From: Ypsolopha sequella
Taxonomy: Eukaryota > Arthropoda > Insecta > Lepidoptera > Ypsolophidae
DNA: 64,000 nucleotides
Direction of reading: 5' to 3'
Assembly: GCA_934047225.1 (NCBI GenBank)
Contig: OW203997.1
Location: forward strand, 7,674,417-7,738,416
Both the position numbers and the translations under genes were made by a program. Positions 31,701 through 41,795 of the stretch are shown here, piece by piece. Positions within the stretch are counted from its first letter, which is position 1; each line of letters begins with the position of its first letter. The notes beneath the pieces were generated by a model. It ran no database searches, was not told the DNA's origin, and saw only the letters and a list, made by a program, of their open reading frames with translations.

Positions 31701-32389
31701 AAAAAATAAGAAAAACTTACCTATAAATTAAACCATAAAATATTTTTTTCAAATTCCAAATAGATATTACGTTTTTACAATATTTAAATTATTACATTAC
31801 AAGAAAAAGGATTATGTTTTCTTTATCTGCTGTGAAACTTTAATATTGATATGGTATTTCAGGTCACCTGTTCATAGTTTTTAGATAATAAAACTGACCA
31901 AGTGCAAGGCCTTATTAAAGAAAAATATTTGTTCGTTTTAGTATATATTTTTTTAATATATTATGAATCAGTATTTTCAGTATTTGTTGTTTAAATAAAG
32001 TATACTGTACATAATCCAAGTTCCTAATAGTTTTTGAGATAGACCCCGTAACAAAAATGGTCTAAAACTGACAACTTTAAGTTTAAATATATGTGTATTC
32101 TACGAGCTCTATACAATGACATCTCACAGACAAGGGAAAGAATAAAAATAGTTTTAGGCTCCTTTTTCATGTATGGATCCCCAATGAAAAAAAAATTAAT
32201 CGAAATTCTAATTCAATATTCGGTTTTGGGTAGACATTCTACACAATATACGAGTATCCAAATTTCAACTCTGTTATTCCGTCTATGAGCTAGAGACCCT
32301 GGATGTACGGACGAACAGACCTGTTTTGCCCTTTGGCTAAGGAAACCTAAAAACAACTTAAAACTTAACCACAAATAATTATCAACTAG
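31700..32389. other. Unassigned AT-rich spacer
   Basis: No gene. An inverted TTTCCTTAGCCAAAGGGCAA-like fragment near 32325-32345 hints at a decayed AGGGTTCC-type repeat. Confidence 0.4.
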
Positions 32390-32565
32390 TTTTTGCCCGC
32401 GGCTTCGCCTGCACCGATTTTGTTTGCATTTCTTCGGGATATAAAATAGCCTATGTTACTCTCCGTCCCGTAAACTATCTATATGCAAAAAATCACGTCA
32501 ATCCGTTGCTCCATTGCTATGTGAAAGAAGGACAAACCAACAAGCACACTTTCGCATTTATAGGG
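32390..32565 (+). repeat. 'TTTTGCCCGCGGCTTC' repeat, copy 2
   Basis: Same block order as 127-358, with a non-expanded CAAACCAACAAGCACA segment before CACTTTCGCATTTATAG. Confidence 0.7.
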
Positions 32566-32882
32566 GTATGGATACTTTGTGAATATACCTGGTATAAATG
32601 GACAGGTAACTTTAAATGTATATACATATGTTCTAACTATGGTTGAAACTGGTCTAATTACCAATCAACCTATATTTATAGGTACAATATTATTGAGATA
32701 TGATCCGAAAATTACTTAAAATCATGCTAATGGTAAATTTTGAGAAAATTACAAGAATAATCAGTCGGTTTATAAAAGCATAAATGCAGGGAAACTAAAA
32801 AATAATGCTTTGCTTCCAAGGCTAATCGAATGGGCGGAGGTAGGCATGTATTTATATATGTAACCTATTAGTATGTAGTATA

Positions 32883-33011
32883 TAGGATGGAATTTGGTCG
32901 GCCGTCTGGATTCGTGTTGGGGGCTCGGTTGGTGATCATTGAACCTTGTTCCTGGTCCCTGGCCGGGTCTCCGGTGTGGGTTCGGGCGGTTGATTGGATT
33001 TCACCTTGTAT
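32883..33011 (+). mobile_element. MITE B, copy 4: A-to-G hypermutated and shortened
   Basis: Both arms align to the other B copies from end to end, and TATA flanks both sides. Against copies 1-3, the left arm (32883-32938) has 12 A-to-G changes on the plus strand, three C-to-T and one G-to-A. The right arm (about 32951-33009) has 11 A-to-G changes and one A-to-C. I count no T-to-C in either arm. Because the arms are inverted repeats, strand-symmetric mutation would show A-to-G in one and T-to-C in the other; the same-strand bias in both is unusual (see findings). The loop is reduced to a few tens of bases. Confidence 0.8.
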
Positions 33012-33229
33012 AATATATATCTTACCTATAATTTTAATCGTATATATATTGCTACATAAATTAAATAAACCTTTAATGTAGGTCATGTACATTTATTATT
33101 TTATTACATATATTTTTAGAACATTAATTTTGACTTGTGAAACGTGTATTATAGTATATACCTACTTTGCAAAATAAACTATTTGAATTTGGATTTTAAA
33201 CTCTTACAAATACCTGTAAAGTATGTTTT

Positions 33230-33360
33230 GAGAAACTTCCACGCACACTTGATCAGTTCTACGAGTATTATTCCAAACGCATTTTTTTTGTTTATGGCCC
33301 TAAGGTGGGAATCGAACCCAGAACTTTCTGATTAAGAGTATCGTTTCCAACCTTATTCAT
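33230..33360 (-). mobile_element. tRNA-derived SINE, type 2 fragment
   Basis: On the minus strand CTCTTAATCAGAAAGTTCTG is followed by a clear B box GGTTCGATTCCCACC and a body TAGGGCCATAAACAAAAAA. The A box is not recognisable. Confidence 0.5.
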
Positions 33361-33386
33361 ATGTGGATAGGGTTGTATTGTTGGTG

Positions 33387-33387
33387 A

Positions 33388-33418
<31 letters not shown>

Positions 33419-33434
33419 AATAAATAAATAAAAA
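33387..33434. repeat. (AAAT)n microsatellite
   Basis: About ten AAAT units with one AAAAT interruption. Confidence 0.9.
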
Positions 33435-33879
33435 TGTTCTGTTTGTTCAACCAACAAAGCTACGAAACTGTGTTGAGTAATTAAACAAAATGCAAGCTCA
33501 TAAGGGAGGGATGTTAAAATTGGGTAATACATTCATACAAATTATCGAAATGAAATACGAAAGCAAAAAGCCAGAATGTCGTAAAATCACGAGCAATTTC
33601 GCAAAAAAAATTGCCGCACGACGTAAATGACGAATAATACATGTAAATTACTGCAGGCGAACCTCGGAGAGACAAACGTATAATAATAATTATTATCGGT
33701 TATTATTATTTGTTGAAATACGAAATAATTTATACTTGGAATCGCGCTTACTTGTATACCCTGGGACTAACTTAGCGTTTCTTAATTAGTTTAATGGTGC
33801 GAAAGAATTTCATGTACAAGTTTGAGGTAAAATACAATGTTGCGCAAAATGGGGTAACATTTTATCAAGTCAGTCTTCA

Positions 33880-34068
33880 GTTATGTTTATTTTGCGAAAT
33901 CCATCGCTATGAATACTCTAAATATTATTTAGAGTGCATTACAAACTAGAAAATATCAATCAGAAACAAATCCAAAGACAAGAATTGGAAAAAATTCCCC
34001 GGGCCAGGATCCGAACCTGCGACCTCTTGTTATCAAGACAAGCGCGCTACCAATTGCGCCACCGAGGT
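33880..34068 (-). mobile_element. tRNA-derived SINE, type 1 (good head)
   Basis: On the minus strand an A box (GGTGGCGCAATTGGTAGCGC), an anticodon-arm-like CTTGTCTTGATAACAAG (5-bp stem, loop CTTGATA) and a B box (GGTTCGGATCC) lie in tRNA order at about 34063-33999. The acceptor ends do not pair, so this is a tRNA-derived SINE head and not a functional tRNA gene. The body matches 16850-17030. Confidence 0.7.
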
Positions 34069-34200
34069 CCCTACCTAGACCGGCGAATTTTTCCATCATA
34101 CTTGTCCACTGTTATTTTTGCATCTGCTTGATATACCAGCTGTGAGTCTGGTTAAAGTGCACATATGAATTTAGGTAAAATTAGACCCAATTATATCGAC

Positions 34201-34218
34201 AAAAAAAAAAAAAAAAAA
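34201..34218 (+). repeat. Poly(A) tract
   Basis: An uninterrupted run of 18 A following CGAC; no upstream retrocopy was identified. Confidence 0.8.
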
Positions 34219-34534
34219 TCTTTTTTGTTGTCATTTACATTTGTCTATCAGCAACTGTGCTGATAGAAAAATAAATCGCTCATAGAAAATGTTCTGTCTG
34301 GTTTAGAAACGTGGTATTTTTATTTTATGAAAGCTGTTACGGTACAGTTTAACTTAAATAAATTAATAAAAATTGGGGAAATTTAAATCTCCCCAGTTGT
34401 CGCTATATTTACTGTCCCAGTCCAAGGGTTCAATAACTAAAAAAGCTCTATAACCTTGACGAATTAAAAAAAAACGCTTATTAGAGTACCTACCTTTTGG
34501 GCGGCAAATTTTAAGAAAAATACCTAGTCGGTAG

Positions 34535-35547
34535 TAGAGATGGTCGTTTAAACGAAAAGCTGTAAACTAAACAGAGTTTTTGACAAAAAACGTTCAAGCA
34601 CGTTTAACATTACAAGCCCATTACGTTTTAAGCTTAGTCAAACATTCAGTCACTTAGTCAGCTGACGCTGCAGCTACGCCACCTGTTGTAAAAGTAACGA
34701 ACAATTTGGTAGTTTTGTTTACTATGCCAGAAAACGTTTGTGAACGAAAGTGAATGCGACCGAATGCAAAAACACTGACATTTAAAAGTACAAGCTTAAA
34801 CTTCACTACCATTCAAATTCAGCCGTCTAATGTAGCTCGTATTAGACGACAAAATATGCACGGCAACAGAATTTAGGCCTACGCTTCCAAACGACAGCAT
34901 TTTACATTGGTAGTATGAAAATTCCGTTTAAAAACTCTATTACACGATTCATTTTGAGTGGTAATAGAAATAAGGCTTACGCTTTTAAATGATGGTATTT
35001 TTACTTCGGTCGTATAAAATTTTCGATAAAAACGTTTAAAATTCTCGACTAGCTTTTCAGTGTTTATTAACTTTCGTTGTTGGGTGGATGCGTTCATATG
35101 CTTTATGCGTTTTAGTTGCTTTACGTGATTAATTCGTGTTAATTTTTGTTTCAATTACGTAACGTCGTGTAAACAAACTTTGTTAACTGTAAATAAGTGT
35201 AAACCTATTTCGTGACTGTGTAAATAAAAGTTAAAATGTCTCGAAACAGCAGTGGAGTAGCATTTTGATACACAGCAGGATAAAAAGCAGTGTAATTTTT
35301 GTAAAAAAAACAATAAGGGACCTAAAAAAACACGTAAGCCTTAAACATATAAGTGTATAGAATACGATGGTGATGATGGGAAGTTCATTGATAATAGAAA
35401 AAGAGGAAAAAATACTCTATAATGGTTACTATGTTCAAAAAAGGAAAAAGCGTTTTTAAGCTATAAAGCTGTTTATACAGCCAGCTTTTCATAAAAACCA
35501 TTAAGCTAAAAGTCATTTTCAATATAAAGCCGTTTTTTCCATCTCTG
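34535..35547. mobile_element. hAT element with perfect 8-bp target duplication
   Basis: The ends are TAGAGATGG and CCATCTCTG, flanked by GTCGGTAG on both sides (34527-34534 and 35548-35555). The insertion splits the A box of a type-1 tRNA SINE, whose remainder is at 35548-35660. The 1,013-bp interior includes, on the plus strand at about 35268-35400, a decayed frame reading QQDKKQCNFCKKNNKGPKK, which looks like the first Cys pair of a BED finger and hints that the element once carried a transposase start (ATG near 35236, now broken). The 91-codon minus-strand frame (34879-35154) is not recognised. Confidence 0.85.
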
Positions 35548-35660
35548 GTCGGTAGCGCACTTGCCGTATAATCAAGACGTCGCAGGTTCAAATGCTGGCC
35601 AGAAGAATTTTTTACAAATATTTGTTACTTGAAGTTTGTTTCTAATTGATATTTTCTGTG
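35548..35660 (+). mobile_element. tRNA-derived SINE, type 1, disrupted by hAT
   Basis: GTCGGTAGCGCAC, TAATCAAGACGTCGCAGGTT and CAAATGCTGGCC form the tRNA-like head; TTTGTTTCTAATTGATATTT TCTG follows as in the other type-1 copies. Its 5' end lies on the other side of the hAT element (up to 34534). Confidence 0.65.
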
Positions 35661-35680
35661 ATGTTCTTATTATTAGTAGT

Positions 35681-36072
35681 TTATGCTACAAGGGCGCAAA
35701 GGAATAAATTACGAGGACGATTTAAAACACGAGCGTAGCGAGTGTTTTAAACGTAACCGAGTAATTTATTGCTCTTGCGCCCGTGTATCATACTACGTTT
35801 TTCAATGCATAGTGTGAGGAAATAAAACAAATATAATTTTGTGAACTTTAAATTGTAATTGGCTCAAAAGGACTGTATCCAGAGCCGTTAAACAGTGGAA
35901 AAAAAAGTATGACATTTATGGTACACAGGAAGGGCTGCAGGTTAGGCAACCATTGTAAATAAATAAAAAAAAAAAATAATAATAAAGCCCTAGGGCAAAA
36001 TAATCGACTTTCTGTTCGGTTTTGATGCATAAAAAGTGGGCCTTTACGAGCACATGCATTGAAAAATAACTT
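35681..36072 (-). repeat. Interspersed repeat G, copy 1 (inverted)
   Basis: It contains the AAAACACGAGCGTAGCGAGT/GTTTT hairpin, CACTATGCATTGAAAAACGT in inverse, GACTGTATCCAGAGCCGTTA and AAAAGTGGGCCTTTACGAGC. Copies in the other orientation are at 43545-43925 and 52058-52418. The GC-rich hairpin near one end is reminiscent of a Helitron-type 3' end, but CTRR-end and A|T-target evidence was not established. Confidence 0.7.
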
Positions 36073-36079
36073 ATAATTT

Positions 36080-36357
36080 GTGATAAAGATGATTTCATAA
36101 CATTTTGTATCATCTGCCTCTTTTTACTTTCACCCTAGCAGACTGTCTGCTTATTGTTACTTTTTCTCAAAATGAACACAAGGGAAAAAGTAAATGCAAT
36201 AAACAAACGCCCGCGCATACATCCTAGATCCTAGCGCGCCCACAAAATCCACCAATAAGCTTTCACCCCGCCGACACAAGAAACCACTCAAAATAAATGA
36301 TAGGTATCTCACTCACAATAACTAATTTATCACATGCAAACTCGATTTGAGCGTTAC
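36080..36357. other. Putative intron start, nothing recognisable
   Basis: Follows the donor at 36363 on the minus strand. It includes a GC-richer stretch (36206-36290) without coding potential. Confidence 0.3.
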
Positions 36358-36363
36358 ACTTAC

Positions 36364-36419
36364 CCAGTGACTGAAGGAGAGAGTTCACTATCTGTGGCCT
36401 TGATACCAATTTGTACCAT
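36364..36419 (-). CDS. Candidate first coding exon, unidentified protein
   Basis: The minus strand reads MVQIGIKATDSELSPSVT plus two bases and a strong donor (CTGG|GTAAGT; intron from 36363, phase 2). The ATG follows GATATTAA, an A-rich start context normal for insects; an in-frame TAA lies directly upstream, fixing the start. About 40-60 bp upstream there is a TATTTGCATA/TCAGAC pair that could serve as TATA and initiator. No signal peptide or domain is visible in 18 residues and I do not recognise the protein. The next exon was not found; the region downstream on this strand is filled by repeat G, a SINE and a hAT element, as expected of a long intron. Confidence 0.4.
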
Positions 36420-36439
36420 TTAATATCTATCCGTGTCAC

Positions 36440-36600
36440 TTTTTTCTAGTCTGACCCGAGAATATGCAAATAAAGGTACCGCAAATTTTGAGTACATCGA
36501 CCTTGTGTGCGCGTGTATCGCCTACACTATGGTATAGTCTCTCACAAGTCATGGTGTACCATGGTGGTTCTTGTACCATTCACGTAGAGGTTTTAATAAA
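36440..36600 (-). promoter_or_regulatory. Possible promoter region upstream of the 36.4-kb exon
   Basis: It lies immediately upstream of the ATG at 36419 and includes GGTCAGACTAG (initiator-like), TTATTTGCATA and a GTACCATGGT dyad near 36551-36562. This is circumstantial only. Confidence 0.2.
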
Positions 36601-36859
36601 ACAAAAAGGTGTAACTTTTTGAGGCCGATTGTTAGAGACTAAGCGCGACGTGCAAAGTTTCATATCAAAGTAGCTCCTAACGTAGCTTAAAGAATACAGC
36701 TGCTGCATTTTAGTAAGCTTTATTATATATATATTTTTTTAATTGAATATAAAAGTAAAATACACCAAAATTTAATAATTATTTGAAACCTTTAATCTTC
36801 GTTTTAGCGTTATAAATACTAAATTCGTAGCGGAGGCGATGAGTCTTGCATTGATTCTC

Positions 36860-37083
36860 CGCAATCGTGAATATTGTGCACTTCCCGCCGCGCCAGTCAA
36901 TCAGCCCAGCCAGGACAGCTCCAAACAGTAGAGCCAAACAGCCTCAGCATTCTGGCACATAAACTGGTCCAGTGAAGGGAAGTTGGAGCTAGTCGTGATC
37001 CCTGCTTTTTGTATCATGTTTACGGTTGCAGAGCAGTGGAGTAGCACATGTTCCACTGTCTCTACCTCTAGAAGGCATGGACC
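36860..37083 (-). pseudogene. LINE ORF2 C-terminal zinc-knuckle remnant
   Basis: On the minus strand GPCLLEVETVEHVLLHCSAT, then NFPSLDQFMCQ and WLYCLELSWLG end at a TGA (36901-36903). The 'E-x-VEHVLLHC' block is the distal half of the CCHC knuckle at the C-terminus of R1/I/Jockey-type ORF2 proteins; the first CxxC is missing because another element abuts at 37084. A short GC-rich UTR follows. Confidence 0.6.
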
Positions 37084-37790
37084 TTGTGTTTATTATTATT
37101 ATTTTTTCCTTCTTACATCTATCTTTACAAGTTTGCACTCAAAACGATAGCGTAAACAAAAACAAATCAAGGCTATACACACACATAACAAAAAAGAAAA
37201 AAGAGAAATATAAAGAAAAAATTAATGAAGGGTGTGAGGGTGTTGTGTGTGTGTATAATCGTTTGGAATTACCACCGCTAAGCTCCTTGCTATCAGACTA
37301 AGCTGATCAGGGCCCGCATTTATTGCTCACCCCGATCCGGAGTTAGCTGTCCTGGCTGCAAGAGGCACAAGTGCTTCCGTGCCAAGCAGCTTAACAACTC
37401 CCGCGTCCTTTAACTTGTAAACAGCTTGTAGCCGCTCTTGTTCTAGCCTACGGAAGGCCCTAGCTCTGACTTTTCGTTGGCCTCCCTTAAGCCTGCTGCA
37501 GCGCATAGCCCTTGGCAGGCGGCGCCACTTCGTAGCCAGGCTCCCCCACAGCGTCACCTCCCCCCCTGCCACCCTGAGCCCCCTCACTGGTCTCTTGAGT
37601 ACTCCCTCCGGCTTCCTCGGTCGGTGGCCTTGTGCATCGTTAGAGTTTAGTCCAGTAGCATCGAGCACCCGTGGCACCTGGGACGCTACACCACCAGCTC
37701 CTTCGATAGCCAATTTCCCAGACTGAGGCCCGGGAACCTCAGAACGCCGGTCGCTAGCCGGGTCACATTGCACAATAGCAGCCTGTACTT
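37084..37790 (-). mobile_element. GC-rich retroelement fragment with (TAA)n tail
   Basis: On the minus strand an open frame of 148 codons (37773-37327) in a strongly GC-rich stretch is followed by a 240-bp AT-rich 3' UTR ending in AATAATAATAATAA at 37087-37105, directly against the ORF2 remnant 36860-37083. The protein is basic (KGGQRKVRARAFRRLEQERL near residue 100) and matches no family I can name. Its base composition differs sharply from all neighbours. I read it as the 3' part of an inserted non-LTR element or a non-autonomous relative. Confidence 0.45.
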
Positions 37791-38849
37791 TCCATAGTTT
37801 TTAACGGGGCACCTGCCGCCAGAGCATCAAAAACGCCAGGTTTTCAAGGGTTCATTGGAAGAAACTAGGTCGAAGCCAGGTAGCATTATAAAGGCAAACT
37901 AATTAATTATATACAAACACATATAAACTGTGCATACCTTTGAAATTATAAATATGTATTTTACGTGTTTTATCCTTATTCATATACAATTTTGATCCAA
38001 CAACGCATGCTAAAAGTCACTTAATACATTATTTTTTAGGATAAGAGCCGTGTCTGCACCTGTCTACCAGTAAAACACCATAATATTCATATTGCTTACA
38101 CGTACATAGGGGTTGTCATGCCTGAAAAATAATCGCAAGATATCAAAGAGAAGTATAGAATGGAACAAACTTGGAACACATTTATACCAAGTACCTATAG
38201 ACAATCTCCCAGTTTACTGATGATTGATAAACCGACTCAACGTCAATTTCATGGGATATTTTAAATGGTTTCGCTGTACTATCCGCGATTATTGCTCCTA
38301 GTGACCTACTGATTTCCATAACGTACGTAGGCGTACGTAACCGACTCGACATCTACTAAAACGATTTATCTTTATCGAACCGCAAAAATACAGGTGACAA
38401 CGGTCAGTGACAGCTGTCAAACTGACACTGAATGTCATGTCGACCCATGAGCATCTTTTTGTTTCTGAAATTATCATAATTAGCGTAACGCATTGTTCTT
38501 GTCTTTATAATTGCATCGGTTTCATCACAACAATGATCAAATGTTAATGAATAAAAACGCATGTGATAAATTATTCATTTTGTCATTATATTCTTCGTAA
38601 TGATTTTGTATTTTTTTTTTAGTTTTCTAACATTAAAAATACTTTTATTATTGTCATACATGTGTTAAATTATCAATTTAAGAAAATATATTCTTCGTTG
38701 AATTTTGTAACAATATTGTATTTTATTTCAGTTTAATAACTTAAAAAACCTATTATAAGTTACATAACATATATTAAATTATAAATTTTGAAAAATGTAT
38801 TCTTTGTTAAACTTTGTAACCATTTTGTATTCTTTTTTAGATTTCTTAA
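37790..38849. other. Unassigned spacer
   Basis: It contains a palindrome-family fragment (AACGCCAGGTTTTCAAGGGT at 37828) and a TGACAGCTGTCAAACTGACA motif at 38407-38427. No gene is supported. Confidence 0.4.
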
Positions 38850-39032
38850 GAGAGGTTTCGCAGCTTTTTCTAATTAATCGAAACAGAACACTTAATTTCA
38901 AAATTCACCTTAAATAATTATTCAACAAAACCTTATTATCTATGTATTGTGTATGTTGCCATCGCAAAGTTTCCTTTGGTTTCTGTAAATTATTTTTGAT
39001 TAAAAATTTTCAATCTAGCTGCGAAACCGCTC
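38850..39032. mobile_element. Small MITE, GAGNGGTTTCGCAGCT termini
   Basis: Inverted ends of 16 bp (GAGAGGTTTCGCAGCT at 38850 and AGCTGCGAAACCGCTC at 39017-39032) differ at one position. The interior is AT-rich. No clear target duplication was seen. Confidence 0.5.
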
Positions 39033-39039
39033 GTAACGT

Positions 39040-40420
39040 AAATATCTAATATTATTATTTATACACGTTTCAATATTAAACTTGAAGTAGATCGTGACAA
39101 AATAGCCATTGGTATAGTTTATCTTCCCGACAAACAAGCCCTTTAATAATATTTATTAATATTAAATTACTGTACAGTGCCTCTAAAATGTCATGAATAT
39201 TTTATTGATCACTAAATTTAATGGTCGTGTCATTTTGCATCATCGTCACCTACACGCCTACACTTTAAGGCTTCCCTATCATAAATACTATAGTATACCT
39301 CATGACGTCAGAGCCCTTTCCCTTTTAGGTGTATGTATACTCATAAAACATGATATTTAAGTGCTCTGCTTAAATCCTCTAATATTTTAACATGAAATAA
39401 ATATTTGTATTTGCCTATAATAAGCTTTTCATGTATTTTAATCATTACAAACACAACAAAAACAACAGTTTTAAGCACTTTCGAGATGTATTTCGGCCCA
39501 CTTTAGGGCCGGCATCAGTCGAATGAGTGAAAGATTTGAATACAGAATGACATGAAATAAAAAATAGTATATTTCGTGACGAGTATAAAATGGCGAAGCT
39601 AGTTTATTCCGAGGGTAAGAAAACCCATTTTTACTCGTTGCGAACGATACTTTTTCTACTACTTGATTTATGTATTTAAATATTTAATTTTTCCTTATTA
39701 AATTAAATTTTATGTATTTTATGACTTTGCAAAGCGCGGCGCGATTTTTACCTTTTTTTTTTTCAGCCTTCGGCTGGCAGCTTTTATTTGTAGGTATCAT
39801 TTTGCGAAAAAATAGTGTCAGACGCGATGTAATCGATTATGTCGTGAATCGGAACGCAGGGAATTTGGATTGTAAAGACAAACTAAGGACGTCAAAAGGA
39901 ACCTGATTTAGCATGAAATGAAGACAAACGTCAAAAAGAACCTAATTTTGCAATAAATGAAATTTCAATACGATATTTCAAACTGACCTGATAGTCATTC
40001 CGCAACGGGGCCCGGAAAGTTCGATTTTCAAAACTAATTTCGAGTACTATATGGAACTTTTTCAAAAAAAGTAGTAGAAAAAGATATATTATTTTATGAC
40101 TAATTAAATTAGCGTAACCTACAGACAGGACAGTCACGAATACATATATATATATATATATTAAGACCAGAGTGCGTAGATGAATTTTCTATACAGACAG
40201 AATGTTTTTTGATATTTTTTTATTTTTTATTATTTTTGTTCAAAAGTGAATACGGGAACGTAATTAGTGATCTCAAATACTCCTTGATGCCGAGTTTTAT
40301 GTAAATTGGGCCACTTTTAAGAGTTTTAAGTACGTGTCGAAAAACTGTGAAAACCAGTCAAGTGTCAAATTCTCTAGCTTCAGCCGTTTAGGAAATATGA
40401 GCCGTTAAAGTTTTAACATT
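39040..40420. other. Spacer with one GAGATGTATTTCGG repeat fragment
   Basis: At 39475-39530, ACTTTCGAGATGTATTTCGG ... GGCATCAGTCGAATGAG matches the family of 46179-46325. A (TA)n run lies at 40144-40161. The 64-codon frame at 39712 is not supported as a gene. Confidence 0.4.
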
Positions 40421-41000
40421 TCTGGCGGGTATATCTCGAGACCTTTTCTTAGAGTACCATCAACATAGGTCTAGCTTCAGGCGTTTAGATATGGGCCGGT
40501 AAAGCTTTGACATAAACGGGTACGGATATACAATAGGGATACGGAACCCTAAAACATGTAAATTATAACAATATAGATGACATAGTAACAATAAGGCGAT
40601 GTAATTAAGCTGCTAAAATGGTAGCGCCTGCCTGACAAACTATTCGCGGCTCCGCTGAGTACGAATTCCTAATATCTAAACCCCTATACTTTTCCTGTAA
40701 TTTCACCAAGATTTTTTTCATATTTTTCGTTTCGGATAGATAATAACATTAAAAAAAAAACGTTTTACAGTTTAATTATTTTTTAATTTATATTTCTTGC
40801 CTTGACAGAGATTGTGTGAAAATTTCAACTGGCTACCTGTTGAAGCTGTAGACTCCAGTCTAGTGACAGTCAGACGGACGTACGGATGGACCTTCGATCA
40901 ACAATATAATATTGTTGATCGAAGGGATGGACGGACGGACGGACAGAGAGCGGAGGCTTAAGGATCCCGTTTGGCACCCTTCGCGTACGGAACCCTAAAA
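40420..41000 (-). repeat. AGGGTTCCGTACC repeat pieces, inverted
   Basis: Two inverted starts, TACGGAACCCTAAAA, occur at about 40539-40553 and 40985-40999. The second is preceded by a GGAC/GGAC tract and a body (GTGAAAATTTCAACTGGCTA) matching the same repeat superfamily. The second copy carries a 35-bp palindrome (see 40891-40925). Confidence 0.6.
40891..40925. repeat. Perfect 35-bp palindrome
   Basis: The arms CCTTCGATCAACAATAT and its exact complement flank a single A. The palindrome is bracketed by GGATGGA on both sides (40884-40890 and 40925-40931), as if a tiny palindromic insertion duplicated its target inside the GGAC tract. Confidence 0.8.
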
Positions 41001-41273
41001 AAACCAAAACATGAATCCATACTACACATCCACAAAGTATCATCTGAAACCTTAACCTACTATATAATCTGTGCCTTAACCTTCGTACAGCTTTTCCGGA
41101 GGCAAAAAGGCAAAAACTGGAGGCACTGTCTATGACCTTGCTTGCTATCTACCATGTCAGAAATATTTTAAAAACGGATTTAACCCACTCTCTTATCTGT
41201 ACAAGGAGGTAAAGGTCGAGCTATTGGAGATCACGACTCATTATCTTCAAGACCTGTGCCTCCTTTCACAGAT

Positions 41274-41334
41274 AAAAAAACCGGACAATTTGCGAGTCAA
41301 ACTCACGTACCTAGGGTTCTGTATTGTGGATGAT
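41274..41334 (-). repeat. AGGGTTCCG repeat, 3'-end fragment
   Basis: AAAAAAACCGGACAATTTGC GAGTC...CTAGGGTTCTG is the inverted 3' end of the repeat at 1036-1360. Confidence 0.5.
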
Positions 41335-41419
41335 AAATTTAATTTAATAATTTTGTCAATTTTCAACCGCTTTATTTTTTCTGTAATATTTACGTAAACA
41401 AATATTACCATAATTTTTT

Positions 41420-41605
41420 TCGTCACCAGTCTGTTTCATATAATGCCCGGCTATTAGGGATAGATATGTCGCCATCCATTGGTCCCAGGCATAGTGGGCC
41501 TCCTGGTTTTTTGCCTGTGAGCTGTCCTTTTACTCTCCCCAGAATTACTTCGAGGGGGTCTCCAAGTAAGATGATGGTACCTCCACAGTCGAGCACCACA
41601 ATCGT
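41420..41605 (-). other. GC-richer open segment, unidentified
   Basis: The minus strand is open for about 55 codons (VKGQLTGKKPGGPLCLGPMD in the middle). It has no start or recognisable domain and stands out from the AT-rich flanks. A repeat-derived origin is likely. Confidence 0.25.
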
Positions 41606-41795
41606 TAAATATAAATTTTACTTTTATTGTTAATAATTAATGCCTACAACTATAGATTAAAAAGCTGGATATAGCTGTAAATATCTTTATTCATAATAAA
41701 ATTATTACATATTTTATAGTTTTATTAATTTTGTAGTACATTTTAATCAATTAGAAACTCTTTTAGTTTCATTTTAAATACGTCAATATTTTCAG

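Noticed and set aside
33999..34066. tRNA gene (anticodon-like TGA)
   Set aside because: A and B boxes and one arm are good but the acceptor ends do not pair, and the same head with a common body recurs elsewhere, so it is a SINE.
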